A stretch of DNA of 64,000 nucleotides from Adiantum capillus-veneris (GCA_014529385.2 CM043944.1:78323884-78387883), one strand, 5' to 3'; numbered from the stretch's first letter, positions 11,500 to 26,628 are shown. Numbers and translations are program-made. The notes: generated by a model not told the origin, from the letters alone.

Positions 11500-12318
11500 G
11501 CCTATCATCCACAAACGGATGGCCAAAGTGAAATAGCTAACCTAGCAATTCTCGATCTACTAAAAGCCTATGTAACGGAAGTAGATCAAAGATCCCAATG
11601 GGAGAAGTACTTACCCTTAGTGGAGTATGCTTACAATAACACTGTACATACTTCCACGGGAAAAGCATCTTTCGAGGTAATTGAGGGAAGATCAAAAAGT
11701 CCGTTGCTACTTAAGGTACATGGGAAGATCTTCGCTGAAGATGACTATAGCCAAGACCTACAAGAATCTTTTCAAAAGATTAAGGATGCTATCTCTATCT
11801 CACAGCAAAGGCAAAAGGATACTGCTGACAAGCACAGAAGAGACCAAGCCTTTAAAGAAAACGATTGGGTCTTGTTAAAGTTTCCCAAGGCTCGATTAAG
11901 ACACACGACGGGCAAGAATGCTACGGGCCACCAAAAGTACTATGCTAAACTAGCAAAAAGGTACTATGGTCCCTTCCAGATTCTTAGGCCAATCAATGAG
12001 ATGGCCTATCAACTCAAGTTGCCCAATCATTGGCTCATAAACAATGCTTTCCATGTGAGCCTATTAAAGCCTTACAAAGGAGAGCCACCTCAAGAACCAA
12101 CTATTGAAGACCCACCGGAGATCGGGGACCAAGAGGAGGTGATGCAGCCCGAGTCCATTCTCGGACATGAAGACAAGGTATTAAGAGGCGGTAAGACTAT
12201 CCGACGATATCTTATTAAGTTTAAGTATTATCCTTTTGAAGATGCTAGATGGATGCAAGGCATACAACTAAAGGATAACCTAAACCTTGTCAATGCTTAC
12301 AATGCTTCCCAAGAGTAA
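11500..12318 (+). pseudogene. Gyp-1 integrase C-terminus with chromodomain
   Basis: Same frame as the preceding segment. It begins AYHPQTDGQSE with the third catalytic residue, continues through NAFHVSLLKPY (the GPY/F-type C-terminal domain) and ends in a chromodomain-like stretch of about 40 residues (KTIRRYLIKFKYYPFEDARW). Chromodomains on integrase define chromoviruses and steer insertion to particular chromatin. The stop at 12316-12318 is the natural end, matching Gyp-2. Confidence 0.9.
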
Positions 12319-12344
12319 GCAAATGTACAAAATGTTAGAAATGA

Positions 12345-12743
12345 ACAAAGTTTTTTTTTGTCTTATAAGAATCTCTTTTTCTTTATTGTGCACAAAAATG
12401 AAGTAGTATGCATGCTTAGATCAAGTTTGCGGAGACGACGTCTCCCAAACACCAAGTAGAACTTGTCACTCTACTATGGAAGACTGATAGGACTAATGTG
12501 CAGCCATGCTTGCGGCAGCCTCAGGCTCTCAAGCGCCAAATGGACAAAGTTTTTTTTTGTCTTATAAGAATCTTCTTTTCTTTATTGTGCACAAAAATGA
12601 AGTAGTATGCATGCTTAGATCAAGTTTGCGGAGACGACGTCTCCCAAACACCAAGTAGAGCTTGTCACTCTACTATGGAAGACTCATAGGACTAATGTGC
12701 AGCCATGCTTGCGGCAGCCTAAGGCTCTCAAGCGCCAAATGGA
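12345..12743 (+). repeat. 199-bp tandem duplication in the Gyp-1 3' untranslated region
   Basis: Two adjacent units, 12345-12543 and 12544-12743, differ at only a few positions. Gyp-2 has a single unit at about 58101-58295, so the duplication is private to Gyp-1. Confidence 0.9.
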
Positions 12744-12860
12744 CTAGTCATCCATTGTGGAATGATGTCGTAGGGTAACATAGGGATCCTCTACCCGCTA
12801 AGAAAAGGACTCATGAATATGCTTTATCTTCTCTACACCATAGTCGAGGACGACTATGAT

Positions 12861-12876
12861 TTCAAGAGAGAGGTAA
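12861..12876 (+). promoter_or_regulatory. polypurine tract of Gyp-1
   Basis: A purine-rich stretch (CAAGAGAGAGGTAA) immediately precedes the 3' LTR. It is identical in Gyp-2 before 58431. It primes plus-strand DNA synthesis. Confidence 0.8.
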
Positions 12877-14468
12877 TGTCATAATAATCAATATCTAATT
12901 CTCCTAAATGATTTTCTCATATTAAACTGATCATTTAATGTGGGGAAGTGCCAGGGGAGAAAAAGCTAGAATATTGGTTAAGCTAGCAGACTGGCCACAG
13001 TAGGGATCCAAAGGAGGGAAAATAGGGATCCAAAGGGGGGGCCATCTGCAAAAGAGCCATGTGCAACAATGGGCTAAAAAGACCCTAAGGTTCAGTCCAT
13101 TAAGACTTCCAAAATGCTAAGGTTCCAAAATTCAAAGGTTGTGTCCAAAGGTCAACCCTAGGGGAAATTGGATGCTTTGTGTGTAACTAAAAAGTCTTTG
13201 CATATCCCTACATGGGAGGGGGCGAGCCCTTCTTCTAGGGGATGAGAGAGAAAGTCACTCACACACACACAGGCTCCCTTTACACAAAGGGAATTAGGGA
13301 CACATGTCAGCTCCCTAGGCCAGATGCCCACAAGGTGTGCCCAATTCCTATTGGATGGCCTTGGAGGTGGACCAATGAGAATTAGGCTAGAGTAAATCTA
13401 GTTTAATTAATTTAAAAACACTTAATAAAAGAACCAATGAGAATTAAGTCTCCTAGAAGACTATTGGACAGTCTCCCAAGGGGTCCAATGAGCATTCAGG
13501 AGCCCAATGGCTTGCTTGATTCCTATTGGCCAGGAGGAAAAGGGGTCCAATGAGAGTTTAGTTTAATTATTAAATTACCTAAATCTCTCACAAAAGGGGA
13601 AAGGGGGACACATGTCAGAAGGCTATCACTTATGCTGCTTAATAGCCATTGGCTTGTTGACTTGGGGAGGTCCGATGGGGAGCCTGCAAGAGCAAATAAC
13701 AAGAGGGCTCGCCCAAGAGAGAGAGGGGGCTGATTTTTGCAAGGCATTATCACACACACACTCACACAATCTCATGTGTGAAGAAAGAGAAGACTATCTC
13801 TTCCCAAGCTTTAATGGAGAGCTCATCACCTACTCCAAGCTTGTGAGATAGAAGCCTACATCGACACACTATTGGCTTGTGGATGCAAATCCAACCAAGA
13901 GCCAAGCTTCAATGCATGCTCATCTCCTCTACCAAGCTAATTACTAAGCTAAAGCTATGCTAATATGAGTGATTATGTGAGGATATGTACATCTTTCTCG
14001 TAAGATACTCCTTCTTCCTCTCAATCTACTCTCATACCCTGCTAGCTCTCACCATCTTCGAAGGTGTGTGAGGTCTTGGGTCTGAGAACGGGGATAATTA
14101 AAGTTGTGTTTACTAAGTGTTTTGCTTAGTGCACGAAGCTTTCATCTTCATTGCACTAGCTAGTCTTGAAGGAACACAAAGAATTGTATTGTACAATGTC
14201 TCTCTTGATGGGAGAAATCATAATACAAAGCCTTTTGGAGGGGGGACCGGCTCCATGCAAATCCGGTCCTCAACTGTTGTCAATAGCTTAGTTTCTCTCT
14301 GTTTTGAAAGTATTGTTGATGCTATCTAACTAGGTGTTATGCTTTTTGTTTCTCTCTTTCCACCCAAGCACTCTTGTAATTCTCATTAGGAATCTATTCT
14401 AACGAAATGCCCACTATGTTCATGCTAATTTCCACTACACATAAGTTTTTAGACCATTAAATGTTACA
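12877..14468 (+). repeat. Gyp-1 3' LTR (1592 bp)
   Basis: Starts TGTCATAATAATC and ends AAATGTTACA, followed by the target duplication CAAGA. It keeps the short sequences missing from the 5' LTR, so the 5' copy is the altered one. Confidence 0.95.
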
Positions 14469-14730
14469 CAAGACCATTCTCAATAAGTTGGAGAAGATGC
14501 TCTCTATAGCATTAGTTACCTGCAAAGGAAATGGGAAATGGAAACGAGAGGCCCCAAATGCAACCGCAAGCGGAGGGGCTTGAGTCACAGAAACGCTCCC
14601 AAAACGGGGGAGTAAAAAAGGCTGATTATGGCTATTTTTGAGAGAGGGAGGGAGACTCAAGAGAGAGCTAGTTGTATTATATATGTTTGTGTTAGTCTGA
14701 CATATAGCTATTTTAAAATGTACAGATACA
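14469..14730. other. right flank of Gyp-1, no gene recognised
   Basis: Unique sequence. On the minus strand it contains a pyrimidine-rich run ending TTTGCAG, which could be a splice acceptor, but I could not build a frame across the insertion site. Confidence 0.3.
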
Positions 14731-15705
14731 ATGAGTGACCCTGGTCGTAGTGTTAAGCTTACCATCATCAAGACTTTGCTACGGAGCACTGGACTTTTAG
14801 GAGAGGCGTTGACGGAGGCTATGTCCGATTATGTGGAGATGGATGCCGTAGGTTTAGATGACGCCATCGAGATTCTTGGGAGGTTTAGTATGCTCGTACG
14901 TCCGGGGGAGGGTACGTCCTCCCAACCACATGTAGGAGCAGAGGATCACACTAGAGCAGTTCGGTAAGCTTCTGGAGTGATAAAATTGTAATGTTAATCT
15001 TCTTTTGTGTAAAGTACTCTTAAAACTTGTTTCTTTTGCTATCTTTGCTTCCTTAGGACCCCTATCCCAGGTACATCACATCACGAGAGTCAGCGGCTTA
15101 CTCTTGATGTACCTCCTCGTACTCAGGTGACACTTGAGTCACAGGCTAGTGGCCGTCAGTCTTAGAGGTATTTCTTTTATGTCGATTATGGAATTAATAT
15201 CAAGTAGTGTTTAAGAACTATCATCCTAACTGCCGTATGCTTGTATTCATGTAGCTCGCGCTGTCGACAGAGTAGCACGCCACCAGAGATATCGACTCGT
15301 GAGAGACTGCCTCAGCCGCCAGTGGCCCCCTCAGTGCCCCGCCATTGCCGATGCGCACTTGCACCGGCAATTTGGGCGTCACGTGCGACATCCTGCCTGA
15401 TGGGTCTATTCTCCCTCTTGGAGCCGGCTTACTCTTCAGACGACGGATTGGAGATCTCTGCATGTCATATCTAGAGCAAGTTCATATTCCATGGGAGTAA
15501 GTATTAATTAACATAAAAAAGTATGATTTATAGTTTGTTATTTGAATTACTAATTGACTTTTTGATGCAATGTAGTGATCAGCTTGAGGATGACAAGAAA
15601 TATGTCATCAACTCACTCGAGGCGGAGTATGGGACAGGATGGAGCCACAAAGGGTTGCATAAGCGAATGTGCAAGCTCATGGCTCGACAAAACAATACAC
15701 GGTAT
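14731..15705 (+). pseudogene. possible decayed multi-exon gene, unknown product
   Basis: An ATG at 14731 opens 78 codons that reach a plausible donor (CG|GTAAGC, about 14962). A pyrimidine-rich acceptor (CTTAG, about 15057) restores a frame for about 35 codons. A second acceptor lies near 15254. A donor GGGA|GTAAGT (about 15496) joins an acceptor ATGTAG near 15574, giving a continuous reading ending HIPWD/DQLEDDKKYVINSLE. The middle exon needs a frame change, so the gene looks decayed. The right end is cut by a GA tract and the LINE at 15804. The last exon loosely recalls plant En/Spm-type ORFs. I cannot assign it. Confidence 0.3.
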
Positions 15706-15707
15706 GC

Positions 15708-16548
<841 letters not shown>

Positions 16549-17003
16549 ATTCTGAGAGAGACAGAGAGAGATACAGAGACACAGAGAGAGAGATCTAGTT
16601 TAAATATTTCAAACTGAGAGGTCCCAAACTCAACCTACCTCACAAGAATTGGCTTCTCCCCATCGACACTACGCGTCTTGGACGTTTATGGGTGCGCGTA
16701 AGTCGCTGAAAATCATTGTTTTTTGTGTTTTTCAGCGCTCTGCACTTGCTTTTTTTTGGCGGACAGCAGCGGATTTACTGGGTTTTTTGGATGACATAGA
16801 CATTTCGGAGGCTTATACACTTCTCAGAAGTGTTTTGGAGGCATCTCGGGTTGTTTTCTCGAGCTGTTTTGAGGAGGAGTCCACTTGCGGTTGCGTTTCT
16901 GTGCCTATTCGATCTTGGAGTCTTGCATCTCTCGTACGTGGCGTACCTTGCCCTTTGAGGAGGACACTAATCGTAGTTGCAAATTATACCTTACGGCTTC
17001 TCC
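16549..17003. other. GA-rich start, then presumed copia leader
   Basis: A GA-rich interval (16552-16595) is followed by about 400 bp with no recognisable coding, leading to the copia gag ATG at 17004. No LTR border or primer site was identified. Confidence 0.3.
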
Positions 17004-18093
17004 ATGTTCCCGGAGAGTGCCAAGTTGGACAGTGCTAACTGGTCCATATGGAAGACAAAGGTGCGTACTATATGTATGTACAGCGAAGTTTGGGATTGGC
17101 TCGAGGATGTGGCACATGCGGTTATGCCTCACCCAACGGAGGAGGACTTTACACATGGAACGGCAGACGAGTGGCAAAAGATAGACCGCAAGGTGTTTAA
17201 TTTCCTTTTGCTTAACCTTTCTGATTCTATCCTTCAGGAAGTTAAAACGGAGTCACATGCCCATGGTCTTTGGAAGAGACTCTCAGATCTCTTCATAGAC
17301 AAGTCTATTGGCCGTATTATGCGATTGGAGAAGGAGCTCTACCAGTTGCAGTATAGCCAATTCAACTCTCTCTCAGGGTTGACCCGCACGATGTGAGAGC
17401 TATGGGATGATTTGGTTGTGGTCTGAGGCGAGATGACCTCTACTCGGATGGCGCAACAACTCCTATTCAAACTTCCAGATAGGTTCGACTCTTTCTACCA
17501 GAGTCTCATTCAGTCAAGGTGTACCACGCAACCCACTTGGGAGGAGGCTCTTCCCAAGCTCATGCAGATTGAGAGCCGAGTAGAGTTTTGTGCCGGAGGT
17601 GAAGGTGAGTGTTGGAGTCTCTTTGATTGCCTCACAGGACCTTGCCTTGACCTCTTCACAATCCGGTGCTTGGATTGTGGATAGCGGTGGTACCACTCAC
17701 ATGACTCCCATGCGGGAGTGGTTCAGTTCTCTTACCTCTTCATCAAATCAGTACATTACCTTGGGTGATTCTCACTCGATTCCAGTGGCTGGGACTGGGA
17801 AGATTCCTATCTTCCTCTCTTCAGTAGACCCCAAGTATAGTGCGGTTGATGCACATTTCGTCCCTGACTTAGCCTTCAACCTTCTGTCGGTTTCCTCCTT
17901 GGACACCTTGGGAGCTTTTCTCACTTTTGGGGATGGTAAGGTGATTATTACAGATGGTGCTACAGGTCCAATTCTTGCTAGACGGGAGCGTGATGGCTGG
18001 TTATTCAAGCTCAAGGCTCTACTCTCACAGGGTGTGGTTTCATCTACACTTTGGCATGCTAGGTTTGGCCACCTTAGCTATGCGATGTTATAG
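17004..18093 (+). pseudogene. Ty1/copia gag and protease remnant
   Basis: From ATG 17004 a UBN2-type copia gag (ANWSIWKTKVRTICM, then DEWQKIDRKVFNFLLLNLSD) reads to a TGA at 17394, and in the same frame through a second TGA near 17423 to about 17580. Coding then shifts frame to an aspartic protease with the active site WIVDSGGTTHMTP (about 17675) and the pre-integrase motif LWHARFGHLSYAML, ending at 18093. The zinc knuckle expected between gag and protease is absent. Integrase core, RT and RNase H of this element are missing, because gypsy sequence begins about 70 bp further on. Confidence 0.85.
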
Positions 18094-18164
18094 CGCGTGG
18101 CTAGGCATTCCTTGGTGGAGGGGCTTCCATCAATTCTCTCTACATCGATGATCTGCAGGGCTTG

Positions 18165-18782
18165 CTAGAGACAACAGCAAGCATTCAAGCTTCTGAAAGA
18201 GAAGCTTACTACAGAGCCAGTCCTTATTTTGCCGGACTCGAGAAAGTCTTTTCAGGGGCAGTGTGATGCATGTGGCAGCAGTATTGGTGCAGTGCTTATG
18301 CAAGATGGACATGTTATTGCCTATGAGAGCAGGGTATTGAGAGGGCCAGAGTAGCTTATGCAGATTTACGCGAAAGAGTTGCTTGCCGTTATTCATGCTC
18401 TAGAGTCATGGAAGCACTATCTTCTTGGAGCGGATTTTACTATGCAGACTGATCATCAGTCATTGCGATATTTTCTCACTCAGGCCAAGCTTTGTGAGAA
18501 GCATTTGTCATGGGCCAACTTCTTGTCTATGTTTCATTTTCAGCTTGTGCATGTGCGGGCAAGGAGAACGTGGTAGAAAATACCTTGTCTAGGCGCCCAC
18601 ATGTAGCGACCGAGTTGGATGAGATGCAAGATCATTACAATACAAATGCGGATTTTGCTGAGCCCTATGACACTCTTGTTCGAGGCGAACATCCTGATTC
18701 CTTTTCTGATGTTTCGTGGAAAGCTTTGCGTTTATCAACTTCTTCGACAGAAGGTTATGACAGAGAGTCATGCACCACCCTA
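18165..18782 (+). pseudogene. Ty3/gypsy RT-thumb and RNase H remnant
   Basis: It starts in the RT thumb (AFKLLKEKLTTEPVL) and continues with the RNase H motifs QCDACGSSIGAVLMQDGH, TDHQSLRYF and, after a frameshift, ENTLSRRPH. It ends at TESHAPPY, where gypsy integrase should continue with its zinc-binding region. Stops (for example TAG near 18353) and at least one frameshift make it dead. It is a different family from Gyp-1, clearly diverged at the amino-acid level. Confidence 0.85.
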
Positions 18783-19190
18783 TTGACCTGTATTGAACAA
18801 ATTTTGGCAGCATAACAACTCCAAACTGGTCCCAAACAATTACAGCTCTCTGGAATTGGTTTTTCACCTGTTTCCAGCCCCAACGCTTCCCAAAAGTGTA
18901 CTCTGACAATTGGGCACTGTTTCCAATGTTCCAGGCATCCATACGATTGCAAAACAGTCCAAAAATGGCAATTTCATGCCACTATCTTTTCTGGTTATGG
19001 CATGTTTTTGACCTGTTTTCACCTCTCTAGTGTCCCTGTACTGTTCTCTGTACCTTGGGCCATGTGTCCCTTGATTCTGGCATGATTCCGAGCACAAAAC
19101 AACCCCCAAATAGCTCAAAAGCAGTAGCCAAACAGTGCTGATTTTTGTACCTGTTTGGCGAGGTAATTAACTTCACCTGTTCCTGTATAG
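18783..19190. other. unidentified insert inside the gypsy remnant
   Basis: About 400 bp of non-coding sequence replaces the integrase region. Short motifs such as ACCTGTTT recur at about 18867, 19012, 19151 and 19178. It may be a solo LTR, an LTR fragment or filler DNA. No clean TG..CA border or target duplication was established. Confidence 0.35.
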
Positions 19191-19545
19191 GGAGGCTCTT
19201 GCCTCAGCAACAGAGCATCAAAAATCACAAGATTGTACATGATCAATCTGATGAGCGAGTCAAAAATCTCAAGAGAAGCAAAGATGCTGATTGCACTTCA
19301 GAGAAGGTGATTGGGTTTTGCTTCGATTTGAGAAGGCGAGCGTGCCTCGTGGAAGATTCATAACGCTTTCCATGTGAGTCTTCTTCGACAGCTCATGGGA
19401 GAATTGCGGGAATCAACCCGAGGACAGTCCACAACCCGAGGTTGATGAGCTCGACAAAGTATTACACCCTGAGAAGATTCTAGCCCACAAGGAAAGACGC
19501 CAAGGAGGTAGACTAGTCCGCTGTCGTACGTCAAGGTGGAGATAT
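19191..19545 (+). pseudogene. Ty3/gypsy integrase C-terminus and chromodomain remnant
   Basis: Partial frames give GDWVLLRFEKARL, then NAFHVSLL, and a chromodomain start resembling ILAHKERRQGGRLVR. This is the 3' end of the polyprotein whose RNase H lies at 18165-18782. The stretch between (integrase core) was lost or replaced by 18783-19190. Several frame changes are needed to read it. Confidence 0.7.
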
Positions 19546-19560
19546 TAAGTTAAAAGATTG

Positions 19561-19690
19561 ATCAAAGCCGTTATCTGTCTCTTTGACATATATGCCAAAT
19601 GTGGTGCACTGAAGAAAGCACGTAAAATGCTTGAGGAGTGTGCTTTTGAACGTTGTCTCTTGGAAGCCATTAAAGCATAGACTCGAAGTG
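19561..19690 (+). pseudogene. pentatricopeptide repeat (PPR) gene fragment
   Basis: The plus-strand reading includes LFDIYAKCGALKKARKML, a near-perfect match to the canonical plant P/L-type PPR unit pattern (x-D-M-Y-A-K-C-G-x-L-x-x-A-R-x-x-F). One base further on, another frame gives NVVSWKPL, as in the NVVSWN that follows such units. Functional PPR proteins bind organellar RNA and act in editing or processing. Only about one and a half repeats survive, with a frameshift, wedged between two gypsy pieces. Capture by a transposon or a broken old gene are both possible. Confidence 0.75.
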
Positions 19691-19747
19691 AACGGAGGAG
19701 GCTGACTTGGTAGATACACATATGATTTTAGAACTCTACCTAGTTTT

Positions 19748-20300
19748 GTGGGAGGAATACCATCACATGATGCCACTTTGGGAGCAGGCCAAGAGCATGG
19801 TGGATACATTGGAGGGACGAGGACTTTTGCTGCTCCAATCCCTGACGACCTTACTCTTGTGGGACCAGCAAAAGATTACAAGGAAGGTGGCCAGTCAGTC
19901 AAGTTTAATACTTTCCATGGTGGGATGGATGAGGTAAAGGCCTTAGCCTTTATCCACTAGTTCGACAACGCCTTTAATGGTGAGAATTTTGCAGAGGATT
20001 CCAAACTTCGCAAAGTCGCTACTTTTCTGAAGGACGATACGCAGTCATGGTGGAATGGCCTTATGAACAACCGCATTCAGTCGAGGACTTGGGTGGATTT
20101 CAAGAGAACATTTGCAGCTATCTTTATGACTGTGGCTTTTGAAGCGGATGTGATAGCAACTTGGAATACACTTTCATATCTTGGTTGCTCGACTATGGAA
20201 TAGTACATATCAAAGTTTTGGAAGGCACAGTTGCCGATGACTTCGTTTCGGAATGTTACTCTTAAGGAGCAAGTTGAGTGATTTGTTATAGGATTGCCAA
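19748..20300 (+). pseudogene. Ty3/gypsy gag remnant
   Basis: A frame beginning GGIPSHDATLGAGQEHGG leads into the gag domain with FHGGMDEVKALAFI, DDTQSWWNGLMNN and TWVDFKRTFAAIF. It carries in-frame stops (TAG near 19957, 20201; TGA near 20279). The W-W pair and helical pattern match Ty3 gag. It lies downstream of, not upstream of, the gypsy pol piece at 18165-19545, so it belongs to another copy or to a rearranged locus. Confidence 0.75.
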
Positions 20301-20795
20301 AGATACTCGAGAATCATTGTATCAAGTTTCGGGTTCGCACTATACATCAACTAACATTGGTCGACAGGCTTTCTCTATGTATACCAAGACAGCCTAGACT
20401 ATGGCTGATCTTGATGAACCAAAACCAGAACCAGAGATCGTCTTCGAGTAGATCCAGTCCATCTACAGGTTTAGTGTTGAGATGTCGAGCTCTACATCTT
20501 GAGCTGGCATCCACTACGGGTCTTGGCCGCTTACGGCATTTACTCACTGGCGCGTTAGGTGACCGACACGGAGGATCTCTGCCAGTGATTCTACAGCTGG
20601 ACTACACTTATAGTGCCAGCCTAGTACGCTTCTAGCGTGTTCACACTTAGTGATCGCATGTACATATGTGCTACTTTTCAGCTTTAGCACTTAGTCATTT
20701 TTAACTCTCTTTTCTGTGCAAAGAAGAAGAAGCTTTCCATCTCTGTGTGCTTTGTGCTTGTCTTGTGTAGCTCTCTTGCATCCTCATTCTTTACA
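20301..20795. repeat. unassigned sequence ending in a probable copia 5' LTR end
   Basis: The last part ends TTCTTTACA immediately before a tRNA-Met primer site at 20796, as expected of an LTR 3' border. The LTR start was not fixed; a TGTTCACACTTAG near 20638 is a candidate. The left part has no recognised coding. Confidence 0.5.
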
Positions 20796-20807
20796 TGGTA
20801 TCAGAGC
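20796..20807 (+). promoter_or_regulatory. primer binding site of a copia element
   Basis: TGGTATCAGAGC directly follows an LTR-like end (TTTACA) and precedes a copia gag by about 250 bp. Confidence 0.85.
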
Positions 20808-21052
20808 CTGGTGTAGGCAAGAGAGTCTAAGAGAGCAAGAGCATCACAATCCCTTCGTTCGCAATCCATGACCAGATTTTTCATACAGGTTTCTAAACAG
20901 GTCTCGAAAGTGCAGTACACAGAGATTTATTGTACAAGTACAGTGGTTGTATGTACGCTTGATTGTGGACACTCGTTGACTGTAGAAAGCGTTACAGGTA
21001 CCACGATAGCAGGTTTTTGTAGATTGCAGCTATTTTGTCTTAGTGCTTCAAG

Positions 21053-21915
21053 ATGTCTGACGGTTTCAGTCAGATTGTTACTGAGAAGCTTGAGAAAAAT
21101 AACTACCCTGCATGGAAGTTCATAATAACAAATTTCCTAAAAGGAAAAGGTTATTGGGACTATGTAGAAGGAGACAATGAAAAGGAACCAGAGATTCCCG
21201 AGGCAAATGCTACAGCAGAACAAAGGAAAGCTTTGAGGGAATGGAAACAAGGCCAGAGCAAAGTGATGTATTGGATTTCTATGAGCATACAGATGGCATG
21301 ATGGGCTATCTACAGGATGCTGAAACCCCTGCCATTGCATGGAAAAACTTAGGCAGAGTGTTCGAGGTGAACACCAAGGCCAAGAAGCTTCAAATAAAGT
21401 CAGAGCTAAATCAGGTTAAGAGGAACAACCTCTGCATCAATGATTATGCTTTGAAGATCAAGAGTATCATCGAGGCTCTTGGATCTATTAAAGTCTCAGT
21501 GGAAGACAATGACATTGTCTGTGCATGCTTGGATGGTCTAGGAGATGATTATGTACATTTCAAGTCTTCCATGAATACAAGAGACGACTTCCCCGTGTTC
21601 CAAGATTTGATTTCTATGCTTATTCTTGAGGAGAAGAACCTTGACACATCTTCTTCTCATGGCAGAAATAATTCTGAACAGGCCTTCTATTCGAACTCCA
21701 ACAGAGGTAGAGGTAGAGGTCGTGGTCGAGGCCCAAGGGGTTGCAGGGGCCAATTTCAAGAAGGTCAATCAAATCAAAACAATACAGGTGGTAGGGGAAA
21801 CCGGTCTCAAGGCAGGGGAGGTCAAAGAGGTCGTGGTACAGGATCAAGCAGGCAGCAACATACTGCAAATAGCAGAGAATGTTGGACTTGTGGTGAAAGA
21901 GGTGACATCATTTGA
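21053..21915 (+). pseudogene. Ty1/copia gag remnant with Gly/Arg-rich tail
   Basis: ATG at 21053 opens MSDGFSQIVTEKLEKNNYPA, typical of copia gag. The first frame stops at 21301 and the continuation (GYLQDAETPAIAWKNLGRVF) is in another frame, which fits a single-base loss near 21297. The second part holds the UBN2 domain, then an RG-rich block (about 21706-21860), then the start of a zinc knuckle, CWTCGERG, whose histidine position reads D before a stop at 21913-21915. Everything downstream (protease to RNase H) is missing. It is a truncated dead element with its primer site and probable 5' LTR end upstream. Confidence 0.85.
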
Positions 21916-24652
<2,737 letters not shown>

Positions 24653-24801
24653 AGAAAAAACATAGAAACCCTCGCAACAAATTGAAAAACAACAGAAAAA
24701 AAAACGGAGCAGGGGCTGACAAAACAAACAGCGCGAGAGGAAGAGAAGAAAGCCTCAAGCAGCACAACGATGTTGACTTCGATGATGGCTCTCGCAACAG
24801 T

Positions 24802-24804
<3 letters not shown>

Positions 24805-24858
<54 letters not shown>
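24805..24858. repeat. TC microsatellite, 54 bp
   Basis: A second TC run, same orientation, 156 bp after the first. Confidence 0.97.
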
Positions 24859-24860
<2 letters not shown>

Positions 24861-25234
24861 GAGGTGAACATACTCGGGAAATGCCCCTACTGTGCTTGTT
24901 GCTCGCCTAGGTTGGCCTGCTCCATCGTTTCTCCCTTGCATAGAAAGTGACCAGGTTTGCAACGTTCACCTTCCCTCATAGATTTTTAGGATAAAACCCT
25001 AAATGTGTCCAGATTCACCCATAGGACAAGGAAAATTCAAACTAGGGCCTTGTGTGGTAGCAGAAAATGTACAATAAGTGAGGGTTTGTGGCTACACACA
25101 GCAAAGCCATGAACTAGCCTCCAATCCAGTGGACACGTCGACTTTGCATAGATCCTTAGTCACTAGAGAACAACTACAATGCCACATACATATACAAGGC
25201 AACTGAGAGATCACTGAGGTACAAAGAGACATGA

Positions 25235-26048
<814 letters not shown>

Positions 26049-26292
26049 AATGATGTTTGACAAGCCTTGTTTAGGGGCTTTAAGAGTTGTACTTGTTTTG
26101 TAAGTCCTAAATTGGATGTGAGTGGTTGTAGCTGTAGTCAAATGATGTTTGTTGAGCCTTGTCTGGGGATTTAGGAGTCGTTTTTGTTTCTAAAATCCTA
26201 AACAAGATGTGTGCAATTAATGATGTTTTCCAAGACTTGTATAGGGGATTTGGGATTTTTCCTTGTTTTTGAGGTCTTAAAATAGGATGTGC
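26049..26292 (+). repeat. degenerate three-unit tandem repeat
   Basis: Three units (26049-26140, 26141-26218, 26219-26292) each begin AATGATGTTT, continue through a GCCTTGT/GACTTGT and AGGGG/GGGGATTT core, and end near GGATGTG or AGATGTG. Spacing is 92 and 78 bp and the units are well diverged, so the array is old. Confidence 0.75.
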
Positions 26293-26628
26293 GAGTTTAC
26301 AACTTCACTTAAGAACACTGCTTTGTATACTTGAATTGATATAAAGAAGGAATGTCTAGAATGGAGAAGCTTCATGTATGTATCTTGGGATCATAATTTG
26401 TACTATGGTGGAGGTGATGAGTGAAGGCATTGTCTCTGATGGACCCCCCATATCTCTTTCTTTGTCTCGTGCATCTTGTCTCATTGTGTGTCAAGTTGCA
26501 GAGCACATTGCCTCTCATAGGAGAATTAGACGCATGCCACTTGCGTGCCGGGGGTTGGGGGGTGCTCGAATCCCTCCCCCTTTGTCTATAGTGTAGAGAG
26601 AGATACCATTTACTTAGCTTTTCTACAT

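Larger units (their letters stand above)
5559..14468 (+). mobile_element. Gyp-1, complete Ty3/gypsy chromovirus (inactive)
   Basis: An 8910-bp LTR retrotransposon with every structural landmark: LTRs starting TG and ending CA (5559-7114 and 12877-14468), a primer site matching initiator tRNA-Met, a purine tract, and a perfect 5-bp target duplication CAAGA at 5554-5558 and 14469-14473. The gene order gag, protease, RT, RNase H, integrase, chromodomain is that of a chromovirus. Comparison with Gyp-2 at 51117-60017 shows two nonsense changes and two frameshifting deletions, so it cannot make its own polyprotein. The direct repeats flanking the insertion show that it arrived by integrase-mediated insertion. 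Confidence 0.95.
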
